In this document: positions 55,690 to 64,000 of the stretch, one piece after another
Layout: the number at the start of each line of letters is the position of its first letter
Numbering within the stretch: the stretch's first letter is position 1
Assembly: GCF_007988945.1 (NCBI RefSeq)
Contig: NZ_BJVC01000005.1
Span: 1 to 64,000 of the forward strand
DNA from: Swaminathania salitolerans
GTDB lineage: Bacteria > Pseudomonadota > Alphaproteobacteria > Acetobacterales > Acetobacteraceae
Reading direction: 5' to 3'
DNA length: 64,000 nt
Position numbers and translations under genes: made by a program
Notes under the pieces: generated by a model
What the model was told of the DNA's origin: nothing
The model's database searches: none
Seen by the model: the letters and a program-made list of their open reading frames with translations, nothing else

Positions 55690-56493
55690 TCAGGCATCGC
55701 CATAGAGCGTTTCGCGCATCCGGTCAGACCATTCCGGAGCGTCATCGAGCGAAACCCGGCCCACGCTCTGCACCCTGCGCAGGGCAAGGGCATTGACGAG
55801 CCAGGCGGCGCGGGCCGATTCCAGAGCCTCCAGATCCAGACGTCCTTCCCGGCAGTGTCCGGTCTCGAGCAGACGCGCGCGCGCCAGACCGCAGAGCGCG
55901 CCGTCCGAAAGGGGCGGGGTTACCAGCCCGTCTTGCGTGAGGACGACCAGATTTGCGGCACTCGCCTCGGCCAGATGCGTGCCGTCCTGGCTCATCAGCA
56001 GCGCATCGTCGAATCCCGCCTCCCCGGCCTCGATACGGGCAAGGATCTGCGGCAGGTAGTTCAGATGCTTGATGCGGCTCAGCGGCGAATTCCCATCCCG
56101 GCGATAGCGGCTGGGCATGAGGCGACACGGCCCCGGATCGGCCATGGGCGGTGTCTGGGTCACAAGAAGAGTGGGGCGCGGCTCCGACGGAGGCAGAAGC
56201 CCGCGCGGACCCGGCCCCCGGGTCAGGGTGAGACGCAGCGCACCCGACGACGCGCCGTTTTCGGCGATCACCCTGCAGACCGCGCGGCGCAGGACCGGTT
56301 TCGGGGGGAGGGGAAGCCGCAGGAGTGCCGCCCCTTCGGCGAGACGCGCGAGATGATCCTCGAGCCGTGCGACATGGCCCGCAGCGAGGCGCATGGTCTC
56401 GAAAATGCCATCGCCCAGCAGGAGCCCGCGATCGCTCGCCGCGACCTGCGCCGTTTCCCCCGGGATAATCCGGTCGTCGAGCCAGGCCTTCAT
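55690..56493 (-). CDS. pabC: Aminodeoxychorismate lyase-like class IV aminotransferase
   Basis: A 267-aa PLP enzyme of fold type IV. Motifs are SDRGLLLGDGIFETMR (about 20-35), the PLP lysine in RIKHLNYLPQILA (about 136-148) and EASAANLVVL. Next to pabB it is most likely the 4-amino-4-deoxychorismate lyase giving p-aminobenzoate for folate. Branched-chain or D-amino acid aminotransferases share these motifs. The ATG at 56493 overlaps the pabB stop (ATGA). Confidence 0.9.
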   Translation of the reverse strand: MKAWLDDRIIPGETAQVAASDRGLLLGDGIFETMRLAAGHVARLEDHLARLAEGAALLRLPLPPKPVLRRAVCRVIAENGASSGALRLTLTRGPGPRGLLPPSEPRPTLLVTQTPPMADPGPCRLMPSRYRRDGNSPLSRIKHLNYLPQILARIEAGEAGFDDALLMSQDGTHLAEASAANLVVLTQDGLVTPPLSDGALCGLARARLLETGHCREGRLDLEALESARAAWLVNALALRRVQSVGRVSLDDAPEWSDRMRETLYGDA

Positions 56494-57818
56494 GCCCCGA
56501 AGGCCCGCAGGAACGGCGCGGCCTTGAGGCACATCTCCCGGTATTCCCGCTCAGGATCGGACAGGGTCGTGATGCCTCCTCCTACACCGAGGGTCAGGGC
56601 TCCCCGCGTCATGGAAAGGGAGCGGATGATCACGCTGCTGTCGAGCGCGCCATCCGCGCCGATCCGGAAGAGGCTGCCGCAATAGGCACCGCGCGACGAT
56701 GCCTCGACGCCATCGATGACCCTGAGCGCCTGATGTTTCGGCGCGCCTGTGACCGACCCGGGGGGAAGGCAGCGTTTCAGAAGGGCGAGGGCATCGAGAC
56801 CCGGAGCGAGATGCGCCGTCACCGAGGATACCAGATGATGCACATGGGCAAACCTCTCGACAGCGCAGAAGACGGGAACCGCAACGGATCCGAGCCGGGC
56901 GGAGCGCCCGATATCGTTCCGCATCAGATCGGTGATCATGAGATTTTCGGCGCGCTCCTTCTCGTCCGACGACAGCGCGGCAGCAATCGCCCTGTCCTCG
57001 CCGGGCGAGCTGCCGAGCGGCGCCGTTCCCTTGATGGGGCGGGTCTCGATCGTGCCATCTGCCTGCATCGAGACGAAACGCTCGACCGAGGCGCTCAGCA
57101 GCGCCTCATCCGGCATGTTCACGAAGGCGCCGAACGGGGCAGGAATGCAGCGGCGCAGTCCGCGATAGAGGTCGGACGGCGAGAGACGCGGATCGGAGCG
57201 CGCGCGCCATTGGGTCGTGAGATTGGCCTGGAAGACCTCGCCCGCGTCGATGCGCGAGACGATCTCCCGCACCGCGCGGCAATAGGCCTCGCGCCCCAGA
57301 TCGGGCGAAAAGCCCAGACGGGGCAGAGGCGGTGCCGGCGGCGCAAAACCGGGCGAGGCCCCAGGCAGGGCTCCGGGCAAGGCTCCGGGCAGGGCGACCG
57401 GTGGAGGCGCGTCGTAAGCGCTGCTCCAGTAGAGACGTCTGTCGAGACGATCGAACACGAAGGCCCCGTCATAACGGGCCGCCACGAGACCGGGCCGCGA
57501 AGAGGGATGGCGAGAGACGATTCCCTCGAGCGCGAGACCGGCTTCATAGCGTGCAAGGCCGATCACCCCTCCGGAAAAGGGCAGGGGTCCCGGCCCGGTC
57601 TTCCGGGGCATCAGCGCGCCGAGCGCCGACCAGTCCTGCTTCAGGCTGTCGATCGCCCCCCTGGCCGTCAGTGTCGCGGAGGGATGACAGCAGAAAAACG
57701 ACCAGCGCGCCCGTTCTCCCGGCTCGCCCCCGCTATCGAGGAGAACACTCCACGGCATGTCGCCATAATGGGCGAGAAAGGCATCCGGATCGCGCCAGGG
57801 GAATTCCCTGAGCGTCAT
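56490..57818 (-). CDS. pabB: Aminodeoxychorismate synthase component I
   Basis: A 442-aa chorismate-binding enzyme. The C-terminal catalytic domain begins at GREAYCRAVREIVSRIDAGE and has the PabB-specific PIKGT lysine motif (about 262-266), ENLMITDLMRNDIGR, PGSVTGAPKHQAL and GGGITTLSDPEREYREM. PabB makes aminodeoxychorismate with a separate PabA glutaminase, not in the window. A Pro/Ala/Leu/Gly linker with three PGAL-like repeats separates the N- and C-terminal domains. The pair pabB-pabC forms an operon. Confidence 0.94.
   Translation of the reverse strand: MTLREFPWRDPDAFLAHYGDMPWSVLLDSGGEPGERARWSFFCCHPSATLTARGAIDSLKQDWSALGALMPRKTGPGPLPFSGGVIGLARYEAGLALEGIVSRHPSSRPGLVAARYDGAFVFDRLDRRLYWSSAYDAPPPVALPGALPGALPGASPGFAPPAPPLPRLGFSPDLGREAYCRAVREIVSRIDAGEVFQANLTTQWRARSDPRLSPSDLYRGLRRCIPAPFGAFVNMPDEALLSASVERFVSMQADGTIETRPIKGTAPLGSSPGEDRAIAAALSSDEKERAENLMITDLMRNDIGRSARLGSVAVPVFCAVERFAHVHHLVSSVTAHLAPGLDALALLKRCLPPGSVTGAPKHQALRVIDGVEASSRGAYCGSLFRIGADGALDSSVIIRSLSMTRGALTLGVGGGITTLSDPEREYREMCLKAAPFLRAFGA
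57351..57398 (-). repeat. 12-bp in-frame repeat in pabB linker
   Basis: Four degenerate copies of gggcarggctcc (57351-57362, 57363-57374, 57375-57386, 57387-57398), encoding the PGAL linker repeat. Confidence 0.88.
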
Positions 57819-58044
57819 GACGTGACGGGGAATGCGGGGAGACGGGCCGCCGCGCCGCTTCGCGACGTCGTCTCCGCTCCGCAGTTCGTCCCGCCATCTG
57901 ACCCGGAGGGTGTTGGCAGGAAGGGACAGGAAGCGTGACGCGACAGGGACATGAAACGCCCTTACCGCGCAGCGTGCCGCACGTCCATGACCGAGTCGTG
58001 ATCGGGTCGTGATCCGGTCGCGCCGGGCGGCCCCGGTCGCGGTC

Positions 58045-58998
58045 TCAGGTATTATAGGGCGCGATGGTCCTGAAGCCGTAGGTCACGTAATCCGTGGTCA
58101 TTCTGCCTTTTTCCACGCGGACGTTCAGAAAGCCTTCCGGCGTCCCCAGACGGGTGCCGTGCCACCAGTTTCCGCTCACCGCACCGCCGGTCACATAGGG
58201 GACGCCGTGCCATGTGACAGTCTCGAGCACATGGGTATGACCCTGCAGGACGCCGATCACGTTAAAATGGTCGAACAGATCGATGAGCGTATGGGCATTC
58301 TTGACCCGTGTTCCCTGACGCAGGGGCGCCTTGCTCGGCGGAGGGCCGTATTCCTCGACGGCGGTCACGAGCGGTATGTGGGTCGAGACGATCACAGGTG
58401 TGCCGACGGGCATCGCGAGCAGGTCATGGAGCAGCCATTCCTGCTGTTTCGGATCGATATAGCCTTCGTAATGCCGATCTTCCGTGATCCCGATCGAATC
58501 CAGCACCACGAAATGAACGCCCTTGTGATCGAAGGAATAATAAGGCGCACCGAAATTGTCGGAATAATATTTCTTGCCGTAAAGCGGATCGGTCGGGGCG
58601 ATGCCGCTCTCGGTATAGATGCCCATGCAGTCGTGATTGCCGATCGTGTTATGGACCTGATGGCCCAGCGTATCGGCTGTCTGCTTGTACAGATCCATCA
58701 GGCTCAGCGCCCGCGTTTTAGGAACCCCCAGCGCATCGAAGACGTGATCTCCGCCCTGGATCGTGAAATCGGCATTCATCCGGCGTACCTGCCGGAAGCA
58801 GTCGAGACATCCCTTGGACGCGTTGAGTTCGGGCTGGATATGGGTGTCGGTGAGGAACACGAAGCTGAAAGCCTCGTGGGCACGCATGGCGGGGCGCTCG
58901 GGTGCCAGGGCCCAGGCACGCTTGCCGGAGCCGAGGGTTCCTGCAGCGAGACCGGACAGGGCGGCTGAACGGAGAAAATGGCGTCTGGGAAGGAGCAT
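58045..58998 (-). CDS. Tat-exported calcineurin-like metallophosphoesterase
   Basis: 317 aa. The signal has a twin arginine (PRRHFLRSAALSG). All five metallophosphoesterase blocks follow: FLTDTHIQP, QGGDHVFDALG, GNHDCMG, VSTHIPLV and QGHTHVLE, giving a two-metal site. Relatives act as 3',5'-cyclic nucleotide or phospholipid phosphatases, exported folded. The start is set by a GGAG and the signal at 58998; a longer frame begins at 59082. It is a single gene. Confidence 0.92.
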   Translation of the reverse strand: MLLPRRHFLRSAALSGLAAGTLGSGKRAWALAPERPAMRAHEAFSFVFLTDTHIQPELNASKGCLDCFRQVRRMNADFTIQGGDHVFDALGVPKTRALSLMDLYKQTADTLGHQVHNTIGNHDCMGIYTESGIAPTDPLYGKKYYSDNFGAPYYSFDHKGVHFVVLDSIGITEDRHYEGYIDPKQQEWLLHDLLAMPVGTPVIVSTHIPLVTAVEEYGPPPSKAPLRQGTRVKNAHTLIDLFDHFNVIGVLQGHTHVLETVTWHGVPYVTGGAVSGNWWHGTRLGTPEGFLNVRVEKGRMTTDYVTYGFRTIAPYNT

Positions 58999-59323
58999 GA
59001 TCGGGCCTTTGCGGGTCTTGGAAACCTGAACGAATGGCCTTTTCCTAGAGGATCGGATCCCGATGATGGGTGAAGTTTCCATTACAGGGGCAGAACGGGC
59101 GAGTCGCTTCGGTCAGTTTTCCGTGAGGCACCGGAAATGCCGACAGGGCGATACCGGTCCGCTGCCGGCCCGGTCATTCCGTGCCCTGCCTTTCGGTGCC
59201 CGGCCATTCGATGAAGGAAGCGGGGCACAGGACAGACGAGACGAGGGATAGGGCATTGACGCGGCCCGTCCCGCCGGTTCGTTATGGACTCATTGCGACG
59301 CGATCCGGGATGAGGAGCCAGAC
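58999..59323. other. Divergent intergenic region
   Basis: 325 bp between the divergent phosphoesterase and DUF885 genes. It should contain both promoters, but no operator or hairpin stands out. Confidence 0.4.
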
Positions 59324-61168
59324 ATGGCGATGGGGCGAAAGACGGGGCTTTGTCTCCTCGGGGCGATGATGGTTGCAGCCGGCAGCGCGAGGGCTGCCGT
59401 GCCGGGCCAGGACCCCGCGCAACAGACGGACGACGTCCGGCAACTGGTTTCCGATTACGATCGCTTCAGCGCTGCGCTCGATCCCGTTTCGGCGGCAACG
59501 CGCGGCGATCCCGTGGCAGCCGAACACTGGCCTGACGATTCCCCCCATGCGGAGGAGGCCCGGCATCGCGAGCGTCTGGCGTTTCGTGCCCGGCTGGCCC
59601 GTCTCGATCCGTCCCGACTGGCAGGGGAAGACCGGCTCAATATCCGCCTCATGAGCTGGGAAAACGATCTGGCTCTGGAAGGCGCACGTTTCGATACCGC
59701 CCGGATCCCTTTCACCAGTGACGAGGGGTTCTGGCTCGAAACAGGATATGCCGCCGATAATACGCCGCTTCGCACCGAAGCGGATGCGAATCACTGGCTG
59801 GTGCGCATGTCGCGCGTCCCGGATTATTACGATCAGCAGATCGAGAACATGCGTCGCGGAATCAGGACGGGTTTCGTCCAGCCGCGTCTGATTGCCGAGA
59901 TCGCCGTGCGGGCGACGAAGGCGCTCGCCGCCCTTCCCGAACAGGACAATGCAGCGCTCCGACCCTTTCGCACCCTGCCCGGATCCTTGCCCGGGCCGAC
60001 CCGTTCGGCCCTGATCCGCAAGGCGCAGCAGATCGTTCACGAACGGATCAAGCCGGCAGAGCGCAAACTCGCGCGGTTTTTCGCCGATACGTATCTTCCG
60101 GCCAGCCGGACCGCTCTGGGGGCATCCTCCCTGCCGGATGGCCGCGCCTATTATGCCTGGCTGGTCAAGGAGCAGACCACGACCGACATGACGCCGGATC
60201 AGATTTTCGATCTGGGTCAGTCCGAGATCGCGCGGCTTCACCGGGAGATGCAGCAGCAGATGGATGCTGTCGGATTCAAGGGCAATTTTCATGCCTTCGT
60301 CGCTCATCTGAAGGCCGATCCGCGCTTTTACGTCCATACGCGTGAGGCGCTTCTCGAAAAGGCGAGTTTCCTCGCGAAGAAGATCGACGGTCAACTGCCT
60401 CATATCATCGGAAAACTGCCGCGCCTGACCTATGGCGTGCGCGAGGTTCCCAGAGCGATCGAAGACGGATACACGACCGGGCGCTACGATCCGGGCAGTC
60501 CGGCGCTCGGGATTTCCGGGGGGCTGATGATCAATACCTCCCATCTCGACCAGCGCCCCCTGTACGAGCTTCCCTCTCTCGTCGCGCATGAGGGGGTGCC
60601 GGGGCATCACATCCAGATCGCGCTCGCGCAGGAAATGTCGGATCTGCCGGGATTTCGCCGCGATTACGCCACGACGGCCTTTGTCGAAGGCTGGGCGCTC
60701 TATTCCGAGCGTCTGGTCGGCGAGATCGGCCTTTATCCCTCGCCCTATGAACGCTTCGGCATGTTGTCGATGGAAATGTGGCGCGCCTGTCGTCTGGTGA
60801 TGGATGTGGGATTGCACTGGAAGAACTGGTCGCGCGACCGGGCAGTGGCCTGCCTGCGGGACAATACGGCGCTTGCCGGGAAAAACATACAGAACGAGAC
60901 CAATCGCTATATTTCCTGGCCGGGTCAGGCGCTCGGCTACAAGATCGGAGAGCTTACCCTGCTCTCCCTGCGGCAGGAGGCCGAACGCGCGCTCGGCCCG
61001 CATTTCGACGAGCGTCGCTTCCATGATGTCATTCTCGATGAGGGGGCGATGCCGATGTCGCTCCTGCGGCAACGGGTCAGAGACTGGATTGCGGCAGAAC
61101 GGAGCGAAAGCGGATCGCGAATGTCCGAAGGCCCGAAAGACAGCGTGAAAAGGGAAATGGAGAAATGA
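59324..61168 (+). CDS. Exported DUF885-family protein, putative metallopeptidase
   Basis: 614 aa with a signal peptide ([17 protein letters not shown]). The family's zinc-like motif [16 protein letters not shown] is near residue 422, with [15 protein letters not shown] (about 446-460) supplying a further ligand and [16 protein letters not shown] near 530 as a family block. DUF885 proteins resemble M3/M32-type peptidases; most act in the periplasm and substrates are poorly known. It is a single gene upstream of the heptosyltransferase by 244 bp of AT-richer sequence. Confidence 0.9.
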   Translation: MAMGRKTGLCLLGAMMVAAGSARAAVPGQDPAQQTDDVRQLVSDYDRFSAALDPVSAATRGDPVAAEHWPDDSPHAEEARHRERLAFRARLARLDPSRLAGEDRLNIRLMSWENDLALEGARFDTARIPFTSDEGFWLETGYAADNTPLRTEADANHWLVRMSRVPDYYDQQIENMRRGIRTGFVQPRLIAEIAVRATKALAALPEQDNAALRPFRTLPGSLPGPTRSALIRKAQQIVHERIKPAERKLARFFADTYLPASRTALGASSLPDGRAYYAWLVKEQTTTDMTPDQIFDLGQSEIARLHREMQQQMDAVGFKGNFHAFVAHLKADPRFYVHTREALLEKASFLAKKIDGQLPHIIGKLPRLTYGVREVPRAIEDGYTTGRYDPGSPALGISGGLMINTSHLDQRPLYELPSLVAHEGVPGHHIQIALAQEMSDLPGFRRDYATTAFVEGWALYSERLVGEIGLYPSPYERFGMLSMEMWRACRLVMDVGLHWKNWSRDRAVACLRDNTALAGKNIQNETNRYISWPGQALGYKIGELTLLSLRQEAERALGPHFDERRFHDVILDEGAMPMSLLRQRVRDWIAAERSESGSRMSEGPKDSVKREMEK

Positions 61169-61412
61169 GAGAAGTTCTCATTTCCCGGAATGCCGAACCA
61201 GGCAAGCACGCTGCAATTTCGGTAGTAAACAGCATTTACAGGAAAGAGAAACGATATGATTTGACAGGATTGCAAGAGCTTATTGCGTTGAAGATCGTAT
61301 TCCGACGATCTAGATACATGATGTCCTTTGCGGCATTTCGTCCCGTCTCCCCCTTCGGGAATATTCCTGCTCCCTGTGCTTCATCCAGATCAAAAAGGCG
61401 ATAAGGCAGTCC

Positions 61413-62747
61413 ATGTCATCCGACTCTTCTGCATCCTCTTCCGTTTCTGACGTGGCCGCCCCCATCGGGGCCCCGGCACCCGCCGCCGCTCCCCCCGCGC
61501 CGCCTCAGGCGAAACCGGCGCCGACGCCCAACCCGTATATCCTGCCGCCCGACGTACCGACCAACGATGCCGGACAGGGGATCCATTTCGACTTCAACTG
61601 GGGCGCACGCGTGCTCATGCCGAAATGCCCCGAGGGGAAATGGCGTGCGACCCTGACCGATCTGGACAGCTCCACGATCATCTTCCAGGGCGAGCTGGAA
61701 GAGGGACATCTTTCCTCCACCAAGAAATTCTATATCCGCTTTGCTGTGGATGTCCGGCGCGTCTCGCCCGATGGAACCGAGACGCTCGTGCTGCATCACG
61801 AGTTCGACGCGCGCGGCAAGGTCGTTCTTGTCCAGCTGCCCGTCGGCACGCTCGGCGATACGCTCGGCTGGTTTCCCTATGTCGCGCGTTTCGCAAGGCA
61901 GAGCGGCGCACGTGTGGTCTGTTGTCTCGCCGGGGTATTCATCCCCCTGTTCGCCAAGGAATATCCCGATATCGAACTCATGACCAAGGCGCAGTTCGAG
62001 GAGAGTCCCCTGCGACGCCTCGTTTACGCGACCTACAATATCGGTCTTTTCTTCGACGATCAGGACAATATCCATCAGCCCTGCGATTTCCGGTATGTCG
62101 GTCTGCATCGCACGGCGGGCTATATTCTGGGTGTCGATCCCACCGAGGAGCCTCCCCGGGTGGTCATCGAGGATGAATCCCGTCCGATCGAGGAGCCCTA
62201 TGTCTGTATCGCGACCCAGGCATCGGCGCAGTGCAAATACTGGAACAATCCCGGCGGCTGGCTCGGCGTCATCGATTTTCTCAAGAAGCGCGGCTATCGC
62301 GTCATCTGCATCGATCAGAAACCATTCAACGGCGCGGGGATCGTGTGGAACCAGATCCCGCACGGGGCGGAGGATCAGACCGGCAATCGTCCGCTGAGCG
62401 AGCGTGCGCGCTGGCTCAAACATGCCGATCTGTTCATCGGGCTGAGCTCGGGTCTTTCCTGGCTCTCATGGGCCGTGGGGACCAAAACGGTGATGATCTC
62501 AGGCTTCACTCATCCCAATAACGAATTCCACACGCCGTGGCGGGTCATCAGCTGGCATTCCTGCCACTCCTGCTGGAACGACCCGCGTTTGATGTTCGAT
62601 CACAACGATTTCCTGTGGTGCCCGCGCCATGCGAAAACGGATCGGCAATTCGAGTGTTCGCGCCTTATATCCACCGACGTCGTGACCAAGAACGTCGCCG
62701 ACGCGCTCGGAATAGCCCCCCCGGAGAAGGCTCCCGTCCAGGCATGA
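61413..62747 (+). CDS. BAHT-type autotransporter strand-loop-strand O-heptosyltransferase
   Basis: 444 aa. A Ser/Ala/Pro-rich N-terminal tail (about 1-50) precedes the TibC/Aah-type domain: HFDFNWGARVLMPKCPEGKW, LVQLPVGTLGDTLGWFPYVA (about 145-164), the GT-B half with IATQASAQCKYWNNPGGW and LFIGLSSGLSWLSWAVGTKT. Four cysteines (384, 387, 403, 415) match the iron finger of TibC. The family transfers heptose from ADP-heptose to serines in beta-helical autotransporter repeats, in the cytoplasm. No autotransporter is adjacent; the best candidate acceptor in the window is the repeat protein at 47025-49148. Confidence 0.92.
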   Translation: MSSDSSASSSVSDVAAPIGAPAPAAAPPAPPQAKPAPTPNPYILPPDVPTNDAGQGIHFDFNWGARVLMPKCPEGKWRATLTDLDSSTIIFQGELEEGHLSSTKKFYIRFAVDVRRVSPDGTETLVLHHEFDARGKVVLVQLPVGTLGDTLGWFPYVARFARQSGARVVCCLAGVFIPLFAKEYPDIELMTKAQFEESPLRRLVYATYNIGLFFDDQDNIHQPCDFRYVGLHRTAGYILGVDPTEEPPRVVIEDESRPIEEPYVCIATQASAQCKYWNNPGGWLGVIDFLKKRGYRVICIDQKPFNGAGIVWNQIPHGAEDQTGNRPLSERARWLKHADLFIGLSSGLSWLSWAVGTKTVMISGFTHPNNEFHTPWRVISWHSCHSCWNDPRLMFDHNDFLWCPRHAKTDRQFECSRLISTDVVTKNVADALGIAPPEKAPVQA

Positions 62748-62875
62748 CGAGACCGCATTGCCGGAAGCCGCGTCCCGTTCGGGACGAGGCGCCGACCGGC
62801 TCCGCGGGACGCGGAAGGAGTTCTGTATCCCGAGGGGCTGACCGGTCATCCACTCGATGATCCGGGGGAGCTTCT

Positions 62876-62943
62876 CCCCCTGAGAAAAATCCCCTCTGGG
62901 AAAAATCCCCCTAGGGAAATTCTCCCCTAGGGAAATCCTCCCC
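62876..62943. repeat. Degenerate 16-bp tandem repeat between convergent genes
   Basis: Four copies of a cccc(c)tagggaaat-type unit starting at 62876, 62891, 62907 and 62924. The period varies from 15 to 17 bp. It lies between the heptosyltransferase and mazG stop codons. Copies pair with one another imperfectly and may serve as a termination or barrier region. Confidence 0.8.
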
Positions 62944-62950
62944 GGCGGGT

Positions 62951-63787
62951 TTATCGCCTGAGGGCAATGGCTGCGTCGCTATCGCCCTCGGGGGCATCCT
63001 CTCCGGGCGAACGGTTCTCCAGACGGATCTTCGCCTGGCGCCAGAGCGCTTCCTGAGCCGCCAGATCGAGCGCGTCGAGCGAATGACCCCGCTCGGCGAC
63101 CATGGCCTCCATGGCTTCGACGCGCCGGGTGAATTTGGCATTGCCGTGACGCAGGCAGGCTTCCGGATCCAGGCCGAGTTTGCGGGCCAGACTCGCGACG
63201 GTGAACAGGACATCTCCGACCTCGTCTTCGAGACGCTTCCTGTCTCCGCCCGCCAGCTCGGCGCGCACCTCGTCCAGTTCTTCCTGGATCTTTCCGAGCA
63301 CCTGCTCGGGCGTATCCCAGTCGAACCCGACCCGCGCCGCCCGTTTGCCGAGTTTTTCCGCGCGCAGCAGGGCCGGAAGTGCGGGGGCGATACCCGCCAG
63401 AATGCCGTATTCCGCGCGAACGGCGCGTTCCGTCTGCTTGTCCTGTTCCCATCGGTCGGGATCTGCCGAAGCCCCGGCAAAGACATGCGGATGACGGCGG
63501 ATCATCTTGTCGCCGATCCTGCGCGCGATCTCGGCAAGGTCGAAACGTCCAGCCTCCTCGGCGATGCGCGCCTGATAGACGACCTGAAGAAGCAGGTCGC
63601 CGAGTTCGTCCGGAAGTCCGTCCCAGTCCTCGCGCGTAACGCAGTCGAGAATTTCATAGGCTTCCTCGATCGCGAACGGGGCGATCGTTTCGTGGGTCTG
63701 GACGCGATCCCATGGACAGCCTTTTTCGGGGTCGCGCAGACGGGCCATGATGGAAACCAGTCGGTCTATTTCCTGTGCTGCTTTCAA
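62951..63787 (-). CDS. mazG: Nucleoside triphosphate pyrophosphohydrolase MazG
   Basis: A 278-aa protein with two MazG domains. The N-terminal one has GCPWDRVQTHETI, EEAYEILDCV and ELGDLLLQVVYQA; the C-terminal one has EELDEVRAEL and DEVGDVLFTVASLARKL with the EExxE/ExxD magnesium sites. It hydrolyses (d)NTPs to monophosphates and can lower ppGpp in E. coli. Length is close to the E. coli enzyme. Confidence 0.95.
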   Translation of the reverse strand: MKAAQEIDRLVSIMARLRDPEKGCPWDRVQTHETIAPFAIEEAYEILDCVTREDWDGLPDELGDLLLQVVYQARIAEEAGRFDLAEIARRIGDKMIRRHPHVFAGASADPDRWEQDKQTERAVRAEYGILAGIAPALPALLRAEKLGKRAARVGFDWDTPEQVLGKIQEELDEVRAELAGGDRKRLEDEVGDVLFTVASLARKLGLDPEACLRHGNAKFTRRVEAMEAMVAERGHSLDALDLAAQEALWRQAKIRLENRSPGEDAPEGDSDAAIALRR

Positions 63788-63854
63788 CGCGGATACTCCG
63801 GAGGGATGGGGATCGTGAACGAAGTATCGTTATGTCCGGCGCGCTTGTCGCCGT

Positions 63855-64000
63855 CTATTGCCCGTGCGCTTCGGGTCGCTGGAACAGCAGGACGACCTGA
63901 TCCGTCTTTCCCCTGATGCGCGGATCGAAAACGGGCAGCGTATGGGTGTCCGCCGGATTCAGAAGCAGGGGACTGCGTGTCAGAAGCCTGAATCCCACGC
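63855..64000 (-). CDS. C-terminal fragment of an unidentified protein
   Basis: The last 48 codons of a minus-strand gene that begins outside the window, ending in TAG at 63855-63857. The peptide VGFRLLTRSPLLLNPADTH, then PVFDPRIRGKTDQVVLLFQR, is coding-like in composition, but I do not recognise the family. It lies about 70 bp upstream of mazG on the same strand. Confidence 0.6.
   Translation of the reverse strand, partial: VGFRLLTRSPLLLNPADTHTLPVFDPRIRGKTDQVVLLFQRPEAHGQ

Noticed and set aside
61165-61404. 79-codon frame after the DUF885 gene
   Set aside because: No domain, AT-rich leader-like sequence and no Shine-Dalgarno sequence; more likely the 5' region of the heptosyltransferase gene.

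Overview
The window is GC-rich, gene-dense bacterial chromosome. It has no rRNA, tRNA, IS element, prophage or CRISPR that I can recognise. Two OprB-type porins, a cytochrome bo3 ubiquinol oxidase operon, an imuA-imuB-dnaE2 mutagenesis cassette under an alphaproteobacterial GTTC-N7-GTTC SOS box, a Hint-domain surface protein and a cobalamin-riboswitch cobalt operon together suggest an acetic acid bacterium (Acetobacteraceae, perhaps near Asaia or Gluconobacter). The family assignment is inference from gene content.

Layout. 1-2.0 kb (- strand): a coupled cupin / cyclophilin-like / carboxymuconolactone-decarboxylase-like operon. 2.1-5.3 kb: a His-rich DUF4396 membrane protein, an OprB porin and a DUF421 membrane protein. 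5.5-11.3 kb: the SOS operon imuA, imuB, an unnamed 88-aa gene and dnaE2. 11.4-15.7 kb: a TfoX-N protein and a ChvE/MmsAB sugar ABC transporter (- strand). 16.0-23.4 kb: an operator-like palindrome cluster, a cobalamin riboswitch, then DUF1636, cobW, cobN, a small coupled ORF, cobB and cobC. 23.4-29.6 kb: a TonB-dependent receptor, a second OprB porin and a GH15 glycosidase. 29.7-35.8 kb (- strand): a GT61 glycosyltransferase, an LLM flavin oxidoreductase, a CLC chloride/proton antiporter and two overlapping CDF metal transporters.

36.3-41.8 kb: a Cdd1 helix-hairpin-helix protein coupled to an M28 peptidase, a PLOD-like glycosyltransferase in an AT-richer patch, and a COG2509 FAD protein. 41.9-45.3 kb: an NCS1 permease, an Asp/Glu/hydantoin racemase-family protein and a divergent GntR/FCD regulator, with two copies of ATTGTTTACAAT as candidate operators. 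45.5-49.1 kb: an SDR oxidoreductase and a 707-aa protein made of a duplicated AIDA-like beta repeat plus a Hint domain. 49.2-53.3 kb (- strand): cyoABCD, with a perfect 16-bp palindrome upstream. 53.5-64 kb: a small exported protein, a cardiolipin synthase, pabB-pabC, a Tat-exported phosphoesterase, a DUF885 protein, a BAHT-type autotransporter O-heptosyltransferase, mazG and the tail of one more gene.

The most interesting themes are (1) a strand-loop-strand repeat protein ending in a Hint domain instead of an autotransporter barrel, 12 kb from an O-heptosyltransferase of the family that modifies such repeats; (2) an unnamed small gene locked between imuB and dnaE2 by overlapping stop/start codons, a candidate fourth mutasome part; and (3) recurrent short in-frame tandem repeats (6 to 18 bp) in linkers of unrelated genes. 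Start codons were often moved inside the longest reading frame using overlaps, signal peptides or Shine-Dalgarno sequences; these choices are stated per gene.
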